Positions 33,062 through 44,581 of a DNA stretch of 64,000 nt are shown here, one piece after another (the stretch's first letter is position 1; the number at the start of each line of letters is the position of its first letter). The notes below the pieces were generated by a model. It worked only from the letters and a program-made list of their open reading frames with translations, had not been told where the DNA came from and did not search any database. A program made the translations under genes and the position numbers. This DNA is from Podospora pseudocomata. Its lineage: Eukaryota; Ascomycota; Sordariomycetes; Sordariales; Podosporaceae. The DNA is taken from assembly GCF_035222375.1 (NCBI RefSeq), contig NC_085888.1:1302001-1366000 (forward strand), written 5' to 3'.

Positions 33062-35004
33062 GGTTGGATGACCAGGAAATGGACCACATGTGGATCTGGT
33101 CCACCACCCCCACACCAGCCACACAACCTTGATGAGATTACCCCTGAATGCTTACACTGGCCACAACAAGACCAATATTGGGTCAATTTCTATGGGAGTT
33201 ATACCAAAATGTAGCTCAATCACTGTCAGAGTCAGACATTGCATCTGCTTCTCGCTTGCGCCTGGTTTCAACCCGATGACGTGCGCTGCGCCGCACAGGC
33301 TGGCCTGGCTCTGGCTGCTCCACATCCTCCTTGGCTACCACTTCTTCCTCCACCACCCTCCCTTCAATGCGGGCCTCTTCCAGTTCACAGAGCCTCACAA
33401 ACTTGGAATTCGAGTCTTCTCTATTCAATTTGCGCCTTTTTCTTGCTTCCTGGGCCTTCTGGGCGTTCTGTTGGTGCCTTGCCGCATCAGCTTTGTGGAT
33501 GGATGCCTCAGATCTCAGTGTGAGTATAGTACTGGTGAGAGTCCTTGCCGCAAGCCGTTTTCCGGCCGGCGTATGGTTCTTGAGTAGGTCCCTGACCTTC
33601 TTGGCCACCTGGGAATCCCCCACGGTATGGAAAGTAGGTGTTTATGAAGAGAGATCCAACGGCACCACAGGGACTACCACCTGGCTTGAAATGAGCGGTT
33701 TGCGCCTACGTATGGGCCATAATCCTGTCCCACGCCAGCCGCCGGCAATATTTTCTTTCCTAAAGCCCTGCTTGCGGGCAAGGTCATACAGCCGGACCAA
33801 GTCGACTTTGCCGTCAGGCGTACAGTTGGTGAGGGCGTCGTTTACAGCCACAAGCCTCTTACACGCCTTCTTCACACTGGAAAAGCAGCCAATATCAAAG
33901 GGTTGAAGGACGTGAGAGCAGTGGGGGGGCAGAAAAAGAAGGTAAATATTGCTCCTGTAGCACCGGATCATGAAGTCGTCAGTGGTATGTGAGCCATGGC
34001 CATCGCAAATAAGAAGGCGTGGTCTGATGGATCCTCAGGTTCAGTCCTTGGTATAAAGATCTCTTCAAGCCATCCAACGGCCAGATCGTTACTGGTCCAA
34101 CCGTTCGATGATACGGCCACATACCAGTCCTTATCGAATTGGTCCTTGAACCATTGCTTTTGAAGGTCTTTGCCTTTGAAGATTACCCCGGGGGGGAGGA
34201 CTCTCCCGTCTTGTGAGATACACTCAAGTATGGTGGTCTAGGTCCTTCTTCCGTTCTGTTTAACGTATACAGACTTCTTATCCCGCTTCGAAGACCCAAT
34301 AACCAAGCCGTTTTCTCCCTGGCCTTCCATTATACCTACCTCATCGTGGTTATACCTGTTCTTGGGCTTGATCCAGTCAACGGTGGAATACAGGTCAAAG
34401 AACTTGTTGATATTCTCCGGGGTGGCTTCGTTGACTCTGGCGTAGTCGATTTTCTTTCCAACCTTTGTTTTAATATCGGGATAACGGCCAATAAAGTGGG
34501 ATACCCAGTGCTTGCCAAGGGGGTTGGGATCGCCTTGTTCAGCCAGTAAACTGGCAGCTAAAGCCTTTACGTTGGCGTGGGTGGGAGCGTAGCCAAGGCT
34601 TTCCTGACGAAGGATCCATTGAACAATGAGGTCTTCTTGGCCGTGAGAAAGTCGCTGTTGGTTTTCATGGGCAAGGTTCCTTGGTAAGGTACCATCAATG
34701 CGGTGCTTCAGGGTGGAATGTGGAATCCCGTGCTTGTTAGACGCTTTTCGCTGGCTTATACCAGCAAGAATGTCTTGTTCGGCATTTGCGAGATCTTCCT
34801 CGGTATATTTGGCCATTGATGGGTACCTGGAGCAAAAAGAAGAAAAAGAAATGGTCCATTTTTGACCTCTGGGGGTGGAATATAAAGTTGGGGGGGCTTT
34901 CGGAGGTCCAGGGTTGTTGAGGGTTTAATGTGGAAAATGGCACTGGTAAGTTCAAGCCAATGTGGGCCACCTCTGTGGGTGGTCCATTTCCTGGTCATCC
35001 AACC
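33062..35004 (-). mobile_element. Fot1/pogo-type DNA transposon, copy A
   Basis: A 1943-base element with inverted ends GGTTGGATGACCAGGAAATG / its complement, flanked by TA at 33060-33061 and 35005-35006, the target duplication of Tc1/mariner elements. It codes for a broken transposase on the minus strand and is nearly identical, in inverted orientation, to copy B at 36984-38920. Its left terminal repeat was the insertion target of the LINE, so the first 8 bases of that repeat are duplicated at 27038-27045. Confidence 0.92.
33216..34816 (-). pseudogene. Pogo/Fot1-type transposase, copy A, inactive
   Basis: The product begins at 34816 with a psq-type helix-turn-helix (ISQRKASNKHGIPHSTLKHR), then a CENP-B-type DNA-binding region (HGQEDLIVQWILRQESLGYA), then the catalytic domain: first Asp in YNHDEVGIMEGQG, second in ICDGHGSHTTDDF, third in HVLQPFDIGCF. 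It is stopped in frame by TAG at 34238-34240 (family expects Trp) and TAA at 33642-33644 (Gln likely), and its frame shifts near 34037. The C-terminal tail is basic then acidic (READAMSDSDSD). It cannot make an intact transposase. Confidence 0.85.
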
Positions 35005-35006
35005 TA

Positions 35007-36530
35007 ACCACCAGTCGCCGTTCAACGCTACATCGGTGCAAATCGATCACCCACTACAACCAGACGACCACCACCATCTGCAAACCATCGCTAACCTCCT
35101 CGGTACCGCATCTAAGATCTTGACACTCGCAAGGGCTGGCATCAGCACAAACTCAGGCATTCCTGTAAGTATTACGACCTCTTCTCTTACCTGTATCCCA
35201 CCAAATCTAGGACTTCCGGTCAAAAAAGGGCACTTAATACCGAGGCTACCGTCGTCTTTTCCGCTCTTCGGTCCTCGTTGATACGGAAAGCAGACACCTC
35301 TTCTCCGAGAATATCGCCAAAATGCTCCAGGCTGCTATGGAAGCCGATCCAACGAAGACACACCATTTCATCCGTAACTTGCATGATGCTGGCAAGTTGG
35401 TTCAGAACTGCACCCAGAATATCGACTGCCTTGAAGAGAAGGCCGGCCTCTCTACCGATGCACGAAAGGGCCTAAAAAGCGCCGAATGTGTTCTTCTCCA
35501 GGGATCTCTGCATCACTTTCGATGCTCCAATTGTCCGGCCAGTTTTCGTCTGAAAGCAGGGTGGTCGAGAAATGGAAACTGTTTTGGATCCAGAGTCGCT
35601 TGCCCAGCCTGCACTAAGATATCCAACGATAGAAAAGCAATAGGGAAACGCGCATCCACAATTGGGAGGCTTCGACCTGATATTGTGCTCTACGATGAAC
35701 TGGACCCTCGAGCTGAGTCGATCTCCGCCGTTGTACGGCATGACCAGTCGCTTCGCCTGGACGTCTTTCTGATTATGGGAACAAGCCTCGCGACACACGA
35801 GGTTCGGCGCCTCATCAGGGATTTCGCAGAGGTCATTCATAAGCGGCGGGTTGGGAAAGTGGTATTTGTGAACCTTACTAAATCAGCCAAGAGCTAGGAC
35901 AACGTGATCGACTACTGGGTTAAGTGAGACTGCGACGCCTGGGTAGGAGATTTGATGGAGCGCCAGCCGGCACTTGACCCCTCTACAGTGACCTTTGGGG
36001 TTCCTTTGCACCTCCCGCTGCTGGAGAATGCGCAGCATCTTTCACGTGGTGGTGCTGGGACGTCAGCAGACGATGCTATCCTGATCTCGAGCGATGATGA
36101 GTTTGATGATGATCTTGACGAGGGCCGATCCGATATATATTTTGAGTTGCCGGACAGGCTCCTACAAAATGCACGCAACAGGGGGTGAAATCCTGGCACA
36201 GGTATGTGCTTAGATCTCGAACTTCTCGGCAGGGCAACATGTTGACATATCTGAGCAGGCAAAGGTGTCGACGCTGGTTCCAACGATAGCGACGCGCCAG
36301 AGCCCTTAGTTTCCAGCAACGCCGGCCCAGAGAGCCAGGGAGAATTATCTCTCAACGGAGACAATGATATCCTACTTGATGGATGGGAAGCTGAGGACAT
36401 TATCGGCGAGGAATTTTACGACGGCAAGCCGCATTACCGGGTTCGGTGGAAAGCAACCTTTGAAAATGAAAGCAATCTGAAAAATATGGGCAGTTTACTG
36501 GCTAAGTAGAAGGCTATAAAGCCTAAGATG
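35007..36530 (+). pseudogene. Dead sirtuin gene followed by a chromodomain
   Basis: Between the two transposon copies the plus strand codes for a decayed NAD-dependent deacetylase. Exon 1 ends LARAGISTNSGIP at 35164; intron 35165-35210 has good GT-AG ends; the next exon begins DFRSKKGT and is stopped at 35235. After frame changes the frame 35322-35897 carries NCTQNIDCLEEKAGLSTD, LLQGSLHHFRCSNC, a second Cys pair CPAC, RPDIVLYDE and VFLIMGTSL. These are the sirtuin motifs, nearest to Hst3/Hst4-type. Stops replace Trp at 35895-35897 (TAG, before DNVIDYW) and 35926-35928 (TGA, before DCDAWV). Further on, 36000-36190 is an acidic region and 36370-36508 a chromodomain (EAEDIIGEEFYDGKPHYRVR to NESNLKNMGSLLAK), again ended by TAG where Trp is expected. 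The Gly of GAGIS and the active-site His (His-Gly, here Gln-Gly) are also lost. Confidence 0.75.
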
Positions 36531-36983
36531 GGACACCGGTCTGGCGCGGCCGAGATAATGAAACGTCGAGGACAGCCGAGTAAAATTCCACTAGACTTGA
36601 TCAGCTTTATTCAGAGAGAGAATTTGCTGCACCGGCTTGGGTTATCTCAAGTTAATATATTACCCTAATCCGCGCACTAGATCGATGAGGTATACTGGGT
36701 GGATAGGCGGCTTTGGGGATGGGGATGGCCGTTCTTTTCCTTATAATATTGACGTTCACCTCTTTTACTTGGGCAGAGGATCTATATGGTAGAAGAGCAT
36801 ACTGTAAATTCGGTGTAAATATGTAGCGAATGTATGCTTATAGAGACTGAATATATTCCAAGTACCCTATTCCCTAAGACTTTTCATTTTTTCGCCTGAG
36901 AGCGACTTGTTGCTGCCTTATGCGACGAGACCCCTTTCCCACCAGCCTCCTCTGAGGTAATAATTAAGAACTTTGGGCTAGTA
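36531..36983. other. AT-rich flank, no gene seen
   Basis: The first 100 bases may continue the reading frame after the chromodomain (MKRRGQPSK, an AT-hook-like basic run). The rest is AT-rich with no coding sense. Confidence 0.4.
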
Positions 36984-38920
36984 GGTTGGATGACAAGGAA
37001 GTGGCCCACATATGGATGTGGCCCAGGTAGGTTTGAACTACCCAAGCCATCTACCCACATTAAACCCTCCACAACCCTGGACCTCCGAAAGCCCCCCGAT
37101 ATCAACACACACTTTATATTCCACCCATAGAGACCAAAAATGAAGCTTTTCTTTTACTTTTTTTTTGCTCCAGGTACCCATCAATGGCCAATGTTAAAAA
37201 TGCCCAGAAAGACATTGCCGCTGGTATAAGCCAGCGAAAAGCGTCTAACAAGCACGGGATTCCACATTCCACCCTGAAGCACCGCATTGATGGTACCTTA
37301 CCAAGGAACCTTGCCCATGAAAACCAACAGCGACTTTCTCACGGCCAAGAAGACCTCATTGTTCAATGGATCCTTCGTCAGGAAAGCCTTGGCTACGCTC
37401 CCACCCACGCCAACGTAAAGGCTTTAGCTGCCAGTTTACTGGCTGAACAAGGCGATCCCAACCCCCTTGGCAAGCACTGGGTATCCCACTTTATTGGCCG
37501 TTATCCCGATATTAAAACAAAGGTTGGAAAGAAAATCGACTACGCCAGAGTCAACGAAGCCACCCCGGAGAATATCAACAAGTTCTTTGACCTGTATTCC
37601 ACCGTTGACTGGATCAAGCCCAAGAACAGGTATAACCACGATGAGGTAGGTATAATGGAAGGCCAGGGAGAAAACGGCTTGGTTATTGGGTCTTCGAAGC
37701 GGGATAAGAAGTCTGTATACGTTAAACAGAACGGAAGAAGGACCTAGACCACCATACTTGAGTGTATCTCACAAGACGGGAGAGTCCTCCCCCGGGGTAA
37801 TCTTCAAAGGCAAAGACCTTCAAAAGCAATGGTTCAAGGACCAATTCGATAAGGACTGGTATGTGGCCGTATCATCGAACGGTTGGACCAGTAACGATCT
37901 GGCCGTTGGATGGCTTGAAGAGATCTTTATACCAAGGACTGAACCTGAGGATCCATCAGACCACGCCTTCTTATTTGCGATGGCCATGGCTCACATACCA
38001 CTGACGACTTCATGATCCGGTGCTACAGGAGCAATATTTACCTTCTTTTTCTGCCCCCCCACTGCTCTCACGTCCTTCAACCCTTTGATATTGGCTGCTT
38101 TCCAGTGTGAAGAAGGCGTGTAAGAGGCTTGTGGCTGTAAACGACGCCCTCACCAACTGTACGCCTGACGGCAAAGTCGACTTGGTCCGGCTGTATGACC
38201 TTGCCCGCAAGCAGGGCTTTAGGAAAGAAAATATTGCCGGCGGCTGGCGTGGGACAGGATTATGGCCCATACGTAGGCGCAAACCGCTCATTTCAAGCCA
38301 GGTGGTAGTCCCTGTGGTGCCGTTGGATCTCTCTTCATAAACACCTACTTTCCATACCGTGGGGGATTCCCAGGTGGCCAAGAAGGTCAGGGACCTACTC
38401 AAGAACCATACGCCGGCCGGAAAACGGCTTGCGGCAAGGACTCTCACCAGTACTATACTCACACTGAGATCTGAGGCATCCATCCACAAAGCTGATGCGG
38501 CAAGGCACCAACAGAACGCCCAGAAGGCCCAGGAAGCAAGAAAAAGGCGCAAATTGAATAGAGAAGACTCGAATTCCAAGTTTGTGAGGCTCTGTGAACT
38601 GGAAGAGGCCCGCATTGAAGGGAGGGTGGTGGAGGAAGAAGTGGTAGCCAAGGAGGATGTGGAGCAGCCAGAGCCAGGCCAGCCTGTGCGGCGCAGCGCA
38701 CGTCATCGGGTTGAAACCAGGCGCAAGCGAGAAGCAGATGCAATGTCTGACTCTGACAGTGATTGAGCTACATTTTGGTATAACTCCCATAGAAATTGAC
38801 CCAATATTGGTCTTGTTGTGGCCAGTGTAAGCATTCAGGGGTAATCTCATCAAGGTTGTGTGGCTGGTGTGGGGGTGGTGGTCCATATCCGTGGGTGGGC
38901 CATTTCCTGGTCATCCAACC
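36984..38920 (+). mobile_element. Fot1/pogo-type DNA transposon, copy B
   Basis: A 1937-base element with ends GGTTGGATGACAAGGAAGTG and the complement of GGTTGGATGACCAGGAAATG, flanked by TA at 36982-36983 and 38921-38922. Over most of its length it is nearly identical to copy A but points the other way, so the two form a long inverted repeat around the sirtuin relic. Each copy has its own TA duplication, so they inserted separately. Confidence 0.92.
37184..38766 (+). pseudogene. Pogo/Fot1-type transposase, copy B, inactive
   Basis: Same protein as copy A with the same TAG at 37745-37747 and the same frame change near 37955. Private changes: the N-terminus is about five codons shorter (MANVKNAQKDIAAGISQRKA), a C run at about 37787 has five C against seven in copy A, which shifts the frame, and a T run near 38103 is one base shorter. 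The shared breaks show that the parent copy was already dead, or that the copies were mutated alike. Confidence 0.85.
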
Positions 38921-38922
38921 TA

Positions 38923-40085
38923 CAGATGGAGGCTCTTTAACGAAAACGAGATGACTTTCTAAGGTACTGGGGTTCATTGGCTGGGGGAGGCGGAAATCGA
39001 CGGATGAGGGAAGAAGAAGGAGGAGGTCGAGGACGGGTCGAAGAGGGGATTATATACCCAAAGCTCCAGGCGTCCAAGCCTCGGGTCAGGCCAGCTGCGG
39101 AATAGCCCATAGCCCCTCCCCACGAAGCAGGTGCTTGGATAAATCCATAGGGACATCTAGTGGCCGTCAGAGGTTAACAGCACTTTGGTTTCGACTTGGA
39201 GGGACAAGCCAAGCTGCTCTTGCGCCAAGATCGGAACAGCATGTCTTGAAGGGCGAAAGAAGTTAATGGAAGCTACTGTTTTACTCTTGAAGGCTCAGTC
39301 AGAGAGCTGCCTAAGAACCCCGTCTATAACTCCCTGAATCTTTATTACTTGTATACAGCGGTACGTCGATTGGCCCGCTACCGAGATGTTGCTTCTCTGA
39401 GCCCAGGCGGCAAGGTATTGAGCTAGGCCCAAGCCACGTAAAGATCATCCGTAAAATCGAGCTGAGGCCCACGATCGCAGTAAAGAGCCAGGGCTCATGG
39501 ACGTTGCGTAGTCCTCCTAACCGGAGGGCGGCAGGGGTTCCAGGAATACTGGCGTGCCTGGAGGAATTGACGCGAAAGAGGTAGCAGGGTTGCTTAGCCT
39601 GATCTTTTACAGCGGCCGGAGCGGATGGCTGGGCTAAAGAGTGGCTGTGTAGGTCCCTCAGCTCTGGTGTCCAAGAGCCAGGGTTAGCATAAAGTCGAAT
39701 AAATGTCTCCGAGCACGTTCCTTCTCAGGGGCAGTAAACAAATGTTACCTGGTTGGCTTGGAAACTAAAAGGAGGGTAGATCTAGCAACTAGAATTTCCA
39801 AACTTTTTTGGTAACTCCGATATTTTTTCGAGCCTCTGCCCAATTAAGAGCAGACTTATCGAGGATGATGGTTGTGAGGGTCAACCTCAAATCTGCATCG
39901 GTTGCCCGGTCAACCACAGTTCACCTTCAGCAACCTCAGGCTCACCAGTACAGAACCAACCGCCATCGGAAGACCCTCTATATTCCGTATCAAGCTTCTT
40001 GGTAAGCTCCTTAATTTTGATGGTTTTCCGAGGCTTCCAACTACAGGTTCCATCAACCCCTTCCACAAACACATCCTCTCCCTAT
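38923..40085. other. Gene-poor flank
   Basis: Short frames only. This may include decayed repeat sequence; no family recognised. Confidence 0.45.
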
Positions 40086-41784
40086 TTATCGAGCAAAGCG
40101 GGCGGCATTGTCCACCTCGCTATCCGTAGGACCATACTGACGTGTTGCTAAATCATCTTCGAGGTAGTCTATAGGGCTTGACTTCTGTCCTCCCCGCGCT
40201 TTGATGACAATTCGTGTGGTCTTAGGGATACAAGGGATGGCCTTGCCTCGATCCTCTCCCAGAATTGACTTTAGGTTGCTTGATGACAATTCTGCCATCA
40301 CATCTTCTGACCAGGTAGCTGAAGATGGAATCATCGGGGGTGACCTTTCGTTATGAAGATCTTCCACTGCTAGGGTATCAATCTGCTCGAAGAGCGCTTT
40401 GTTATCTCCAGGGCTAGGGTCAATGTGTTCTGCAGAGGCGAGGGAAAATTGCGGAGAAGTCGACATGCTTGTGTCTGCTGGTGCTTCGGGAAAGACTGGT
40501 CCGTCGCCTGAGAAGAGTTCTTTGGAGAGACGGCGTAATGAGACTCCTCCGGAAGGGTCGGAAGATAGGATCAACCTCCATCATGGTTTTCTTCTGGCCC
40601 TATCTGCGAGAAACCGTTTGTGACAGGCGACTCCGTCGCAGCTGTGGTATAGAATGTGGCATCCCTAGCATGCTGTTGTGTGGCAATTGTACCGGCTGAC
40701 CAAAAAGCAGACCATGAACCAATTGCACGCTCCCCGTCGACAGAAATTACTTCAGGGAACGTGGTTGATACGGATGTTGCCGAGAAGCATTCCTGAAGAT
40801 CGAAATCGATGTCAAATCCTGAAGAGAGCGGCGTGTTAGGGCGGGAACAGTCCGCACTCTCCTCTGTGATACTAGGAGTTTGATTTGATGATGTTGCCTG
40901 GGTGCACTCTGCCGATTGGCGCCTTCCGTCGGATCGAAGTCCTCTGGTACAAGAACTCTGAACTGTCTCTTCGGGCTGCTAACCAACTATGGTAAAGATG
41001 ACGAGGAACGCCTTCGATTCGATCTGGACTCGGCATCACACGATTCTCGGTCCTCACTGCCCCGGCAACGTTTTCTGCCTTTCTGGTTGCAGCCCCCTCC
41101 AGTTCCTCTGTTCTTGGGTAGTGGCTTGGTTCCGACTTTCCGAGCCGGATAGCTGTGGGCATCCTGGAGGTGCCACCAGCATTCCTGCTCAGTGCTGGAA
41201 ACCACGGCGCATTCCGGGTGGGGACAAATAATGGAGTTCTGCTTCAGCCCGCCAACATATTCCGTGAAGCATGCGTTGGAGTGCTTTTCCCAACTTGCCT
41301 TCTTTAGGTACCCGTGTAATCGGCGAGCGGCTGGCAAGCTCTTGTTACTGTAACAAGTTGCGCACCTTCCCTCGTAGGCAGTAGACTGGCGGAATCGAAC
41401 AAAATCGTACCGCAGAGGGACATCGCGTCTGTCGAAATGTGCTTGGCAATGCGCCTCCAAGGCTTCCGGATAGGTAAGATACTGGCTACACAAGAAACAA
41501 AACTTCGCAAAACCGTATGTCTTCTTGTAAAAAGCGATATAACATGTGAATACGTGATCCCATCTTGCGGTTGAAAGATAGCGCAAGGAACGTTTTGGTT
41601 CAGCTTTGACCGGGGAAGCGCGGGAGAAACCATTGTTACCACAGGGGTAAGGGATCCGTAGTACCTTTACTCTTGGCTCGACGCTCCTGAACCCATGCAT
41701 CCTGGAAGCTTTGGAGTACTTGGAGGATGTGGGAAATAACTGTTGAGAAGCAGATAGAATCCCCGTGCAACCACTGTTTACCAT
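40086..41784 (-). pseudogene. C2H2-type zinc-finger protein, coding in three frames
   Basis: The minus frame 41784-40987 codes for a fungal zinc-binding protein: a C2H2-like finger CFLCSQYLTYPEALEAHCQA plus HF, then CATCYSNKSLPAARRLHGYL with a later Cys and His, and a third finger ICPHPECAVVSSTEQECWWH with a following His. A very basic stretch and a stop follow at 40987. Coding sense then seems to continue in a second frame (about 40880-40576, Ser/Thr-rich, GFDIDFDLQECFSATSVSTT) and a third (40574-40086, acidic). Either two introns or two frameshifts link them; I found no convincing splice sites, so I call it broken, but a live multi-exon gene is possible. Such finger proteins are common in accessory regions of ascomycetes. 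Confidence 0.5.
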
Positions 41785-43250
41785 GAATTAGATAGATTTT
41801 ATAGACCCCGACCGTATGGGTTACTAAGGGCACTAACGTCTGTTTTTATAAGCGGGGATCCGATGCCGGATACCACGAGCTGCGCGCCAGCAATCCGCTC
41901 GCCAGAGTTCAACATCGAAAAACACCAATATCGATGTAAACCAAGCATTGTAGGCTTTTAAATACTGAGTACCTTGGTATACCTACTTGGCTAGGTAGTG
42001 AGGAGTCGTGACCAAAAAAGAACATTGAAAACACTGGAGTGGAGGATTCGGTGCGCGATCAGGATTTTGTTGATGGCCAGGTGGTCAATGAGATGAGCCC
42101 GTACATGAGATGAGCCAAGGCAAATCGAGGGCCGTCTTATCTCATCTCCAGTCATTGAAATGATGGCCTGTGACTAAGGTGACACTCCGCCAAATGTGGC
42201 ACAGATGGCTCTGAATTGGTAACCTACAAAACCAGCCATTCCACCACCGGCTAGGTAGGTGCATTGAACCACTAATTGAACTAGGTGCCTACGCATGGAA
42301 GCATCATTTCCAGGCTTTGAACCGCCATTCAAACTAACCATTGATTGGATATGTATGCAGGTGCAAACCCAAGTGCATACTTGGCTCCTGTTAATGTGTG
42401 GCATGTAGGCCAATCGACCATGTATGTGCTGCACAATGTAGATCCGGCTGACATCTCAAACATGAGAATATATATGTACCTGGACTCGCCAACATGTGTG
42501 ACTCTATTGGGGGATCACGTAGATGTACGACTTAATCGGGACATTCTATTTAGCTCTGAAGCAGCACACGGAGCCTTGTAGCACTCTCTTTTTACCTGTT
42601 CGGGCAGAGTCCCTTGCGTTCGTTTTTGCTGTTCCACAGCTACCTATCTCAGCTAATCCTTATGGAGAGAGATACGGTCCTTAGTTTTGAATTATTCAAA
42701 CCAGCTCATCTCTGACAATGCCACACCATACTCACTGCTTTTGTGCTTTCCTTTCCATCTCGCTTACAGCATCCCGCCCACCCACCGCTCCAAAACCACC
42801 CCATAGACAAATCTCCAAGCATGCTTGAATCCCTAGTGCAGTTGGGCAGGCGGTCTGCATATACCTAACACCAAAATCGCGCTGCAACGAACTTCCTATG
42901 AACCACTACAAACGCATAAGTGCGTAGTTATTCAGCATGCCATATATATTCCCTTTACCGGGTGGGTTAACTATACGTCGGTCCGTAGGTGGGACTTACT
43001 GAGATATTATTCTCGTTTAGAGAGGATAGTGATTCGATCGTGCCATCGTACACGAAGCATGTTTGTATTTACTAAATAGTAGCAGTTGGAAAGGTGAGAA
43101 ACCCGGGAAGTTAGATATGTAGATAAGGAAAGACTTGGATATGACAAGAGACAGTGATTAGAGCTATCGTGGATAGCCCTGTACGAAGATTTCTTTAGAT
43201 CCTATATTAGATGAATCGTCCACTTCCCCAGCTGGCCTTCTACACCCGCA
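41785..43250. other. Gene-poor stretch, moderately AT-rich
   Basis: Nothing convincing is coded here. Short phrases of the type CTAGGTAGGT recur near 41990 and 42250. Confidence 0.5.
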
Positions 43251-43976
43251 CTATAATTCTCTCACTGCGATTGGCTTCCACTCCTGAATCGGCCCATCCG
43301 ATGGAACCAGCCATACCACACCACCATCCCAGCCATCGTACATCCCTCTCTCTCCGCTCGCAGCCTGTCCATCATCCGGCAAAGCGACCCCGGCATCCAC
43401 AATTATTCGACTTACCTCTCTCATTTTCTCCTCAGTAATCGGTACATCACCGCTGTTTCCCACACGGCATGCATGTCAGCCATTCGCTATCCCTATGCAA
43501 AAAAGACTAAAACAAGCGATAAAGACTTACTACATCAAGCTAACATGCGGCCCAAACTGCTTCCTCCACCACTCCAACCATTCCTTCGTCTTCTCGCCCC
43601 GTTCGTCCTCTTCCCCAAACACTCCCCTCGCCCTCGAAATCCCCGCAAGGTATTTGACGCCCTCGTACCCGACAGATATGTAACACCGCCTATAGAAAAC
43701 ATCCTGACTCTTCACCTTGCAGAAACGGACCTTGACGTGTTCGGCAGAAGGGAAGGGGATCGAGTCGAGCCATGCTTGTGGGTCGGACGCGTACACAGAG
43801 GGAGGGATATCACTGGTCAGGGTCATGTGGGGGGAGAAGTAGTGCGGTTTGACTTTAGGAGATGATGCAGCTTCGGAGGGGCACTTGGAGGGGAGGGTCG
43901 AACTGATGAGCTTCGTGAGGATGGAGTAGAGGGGATGCGTCAGTGGAGGCAGAAGCCAAAGGGAAGAGCCAGGCAT
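43251..43976 (-). CDS. CPD1: 2',3'-cyclic-nucleotide 3'-phosphodiesterase, Cpd1 type
   Basis: Two exons on the minus strand, 43976-43531 and 43452-43251, give 215 residues. The family hydrolyses ADP-ribose 1'',2''-cyclic phosphate, a product of tRNA splicing, and other 2',3'-cyclic nucleotides. Both catalytic His-x-Thr/Ser motifs are present: His50-Met-Thr52 in SPHMTLTSDI and His144-Val-Ser146 in GPHVSLMYGD, the second ending at the splice junction (the Tyr codon is split). The C-terminal block WDGGVVWLVPSDGPIQEWKP is also typical. The frame is open 64 codons further up, but MPGSSLWLLPP is the family's start. Fungal Cpd1 proteins are about this length. Very likely functional. Confidence 0.92.
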
Positions 43977-44581
43977 TGTGAGAGGCTTGCGGTTATGGAA
44001 GTAAAAAGAGTTAATTACGCAGTTGAGTTGTCCGAAAACGGTGTTGTTCTTGGTGTCGTTGATGACGCGGGATGAGGTTAAAGGCGGGGTCGGCTCTGCA
44101 AGGTGTTGCCCCCTGTCACCTGCGGGCCGGGCCAGCCTCCACAAGATGCCAAGAGATTGACCCCTCAATACCCACCGACCAACTTCACCCTTTCACTACA
44201 CACCCCCGCTGTAGGTTCTTATCGACGATACTCTTGTACGCGTCTTGTTTAAATCGGGCATGCAAAATGAGACATTCTACCCCTGGGTCTCGGCGCTACC
44301 TGAGATTCCGGCTCTGATTCCAGTCGTGAATATGGTTTTGGGTGTAGTCTTTTAAGTAGGAATGCCCATTCCCTTCAGTTCAATCCTCACGGGTTAGAGC
44401 TAGGGTTTTCGGTTGGGGTTGCAATTTTTCCAATGTGTTTAGTCGAATCTAGCTTGTGGGCAGACCTCTGGGAGAGCTGGCCTGAGCGGTAGAATCCTAA
44501 ATGTTGGAAGCAGTGGATGCATTTAATGATGAAACGAGCTGAAAAGCAGGCTTAAAAACGCTTGATTCTGGTAAATACCTA
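43977..44581. other. Intergenic, no gene seen
   Basis: Upstream region of the Cpd1-like gene and left flank of the small transposon. Nothing coding recognised. Confidence 0.5.

Noticed and set aside
33062-38920. Composite transposon carrying the sirtuin gene
   Set aside because: Copies A and B each have their own flanking TA duplication, which indicates two separate insertions rather than joint movement of the whole segment.
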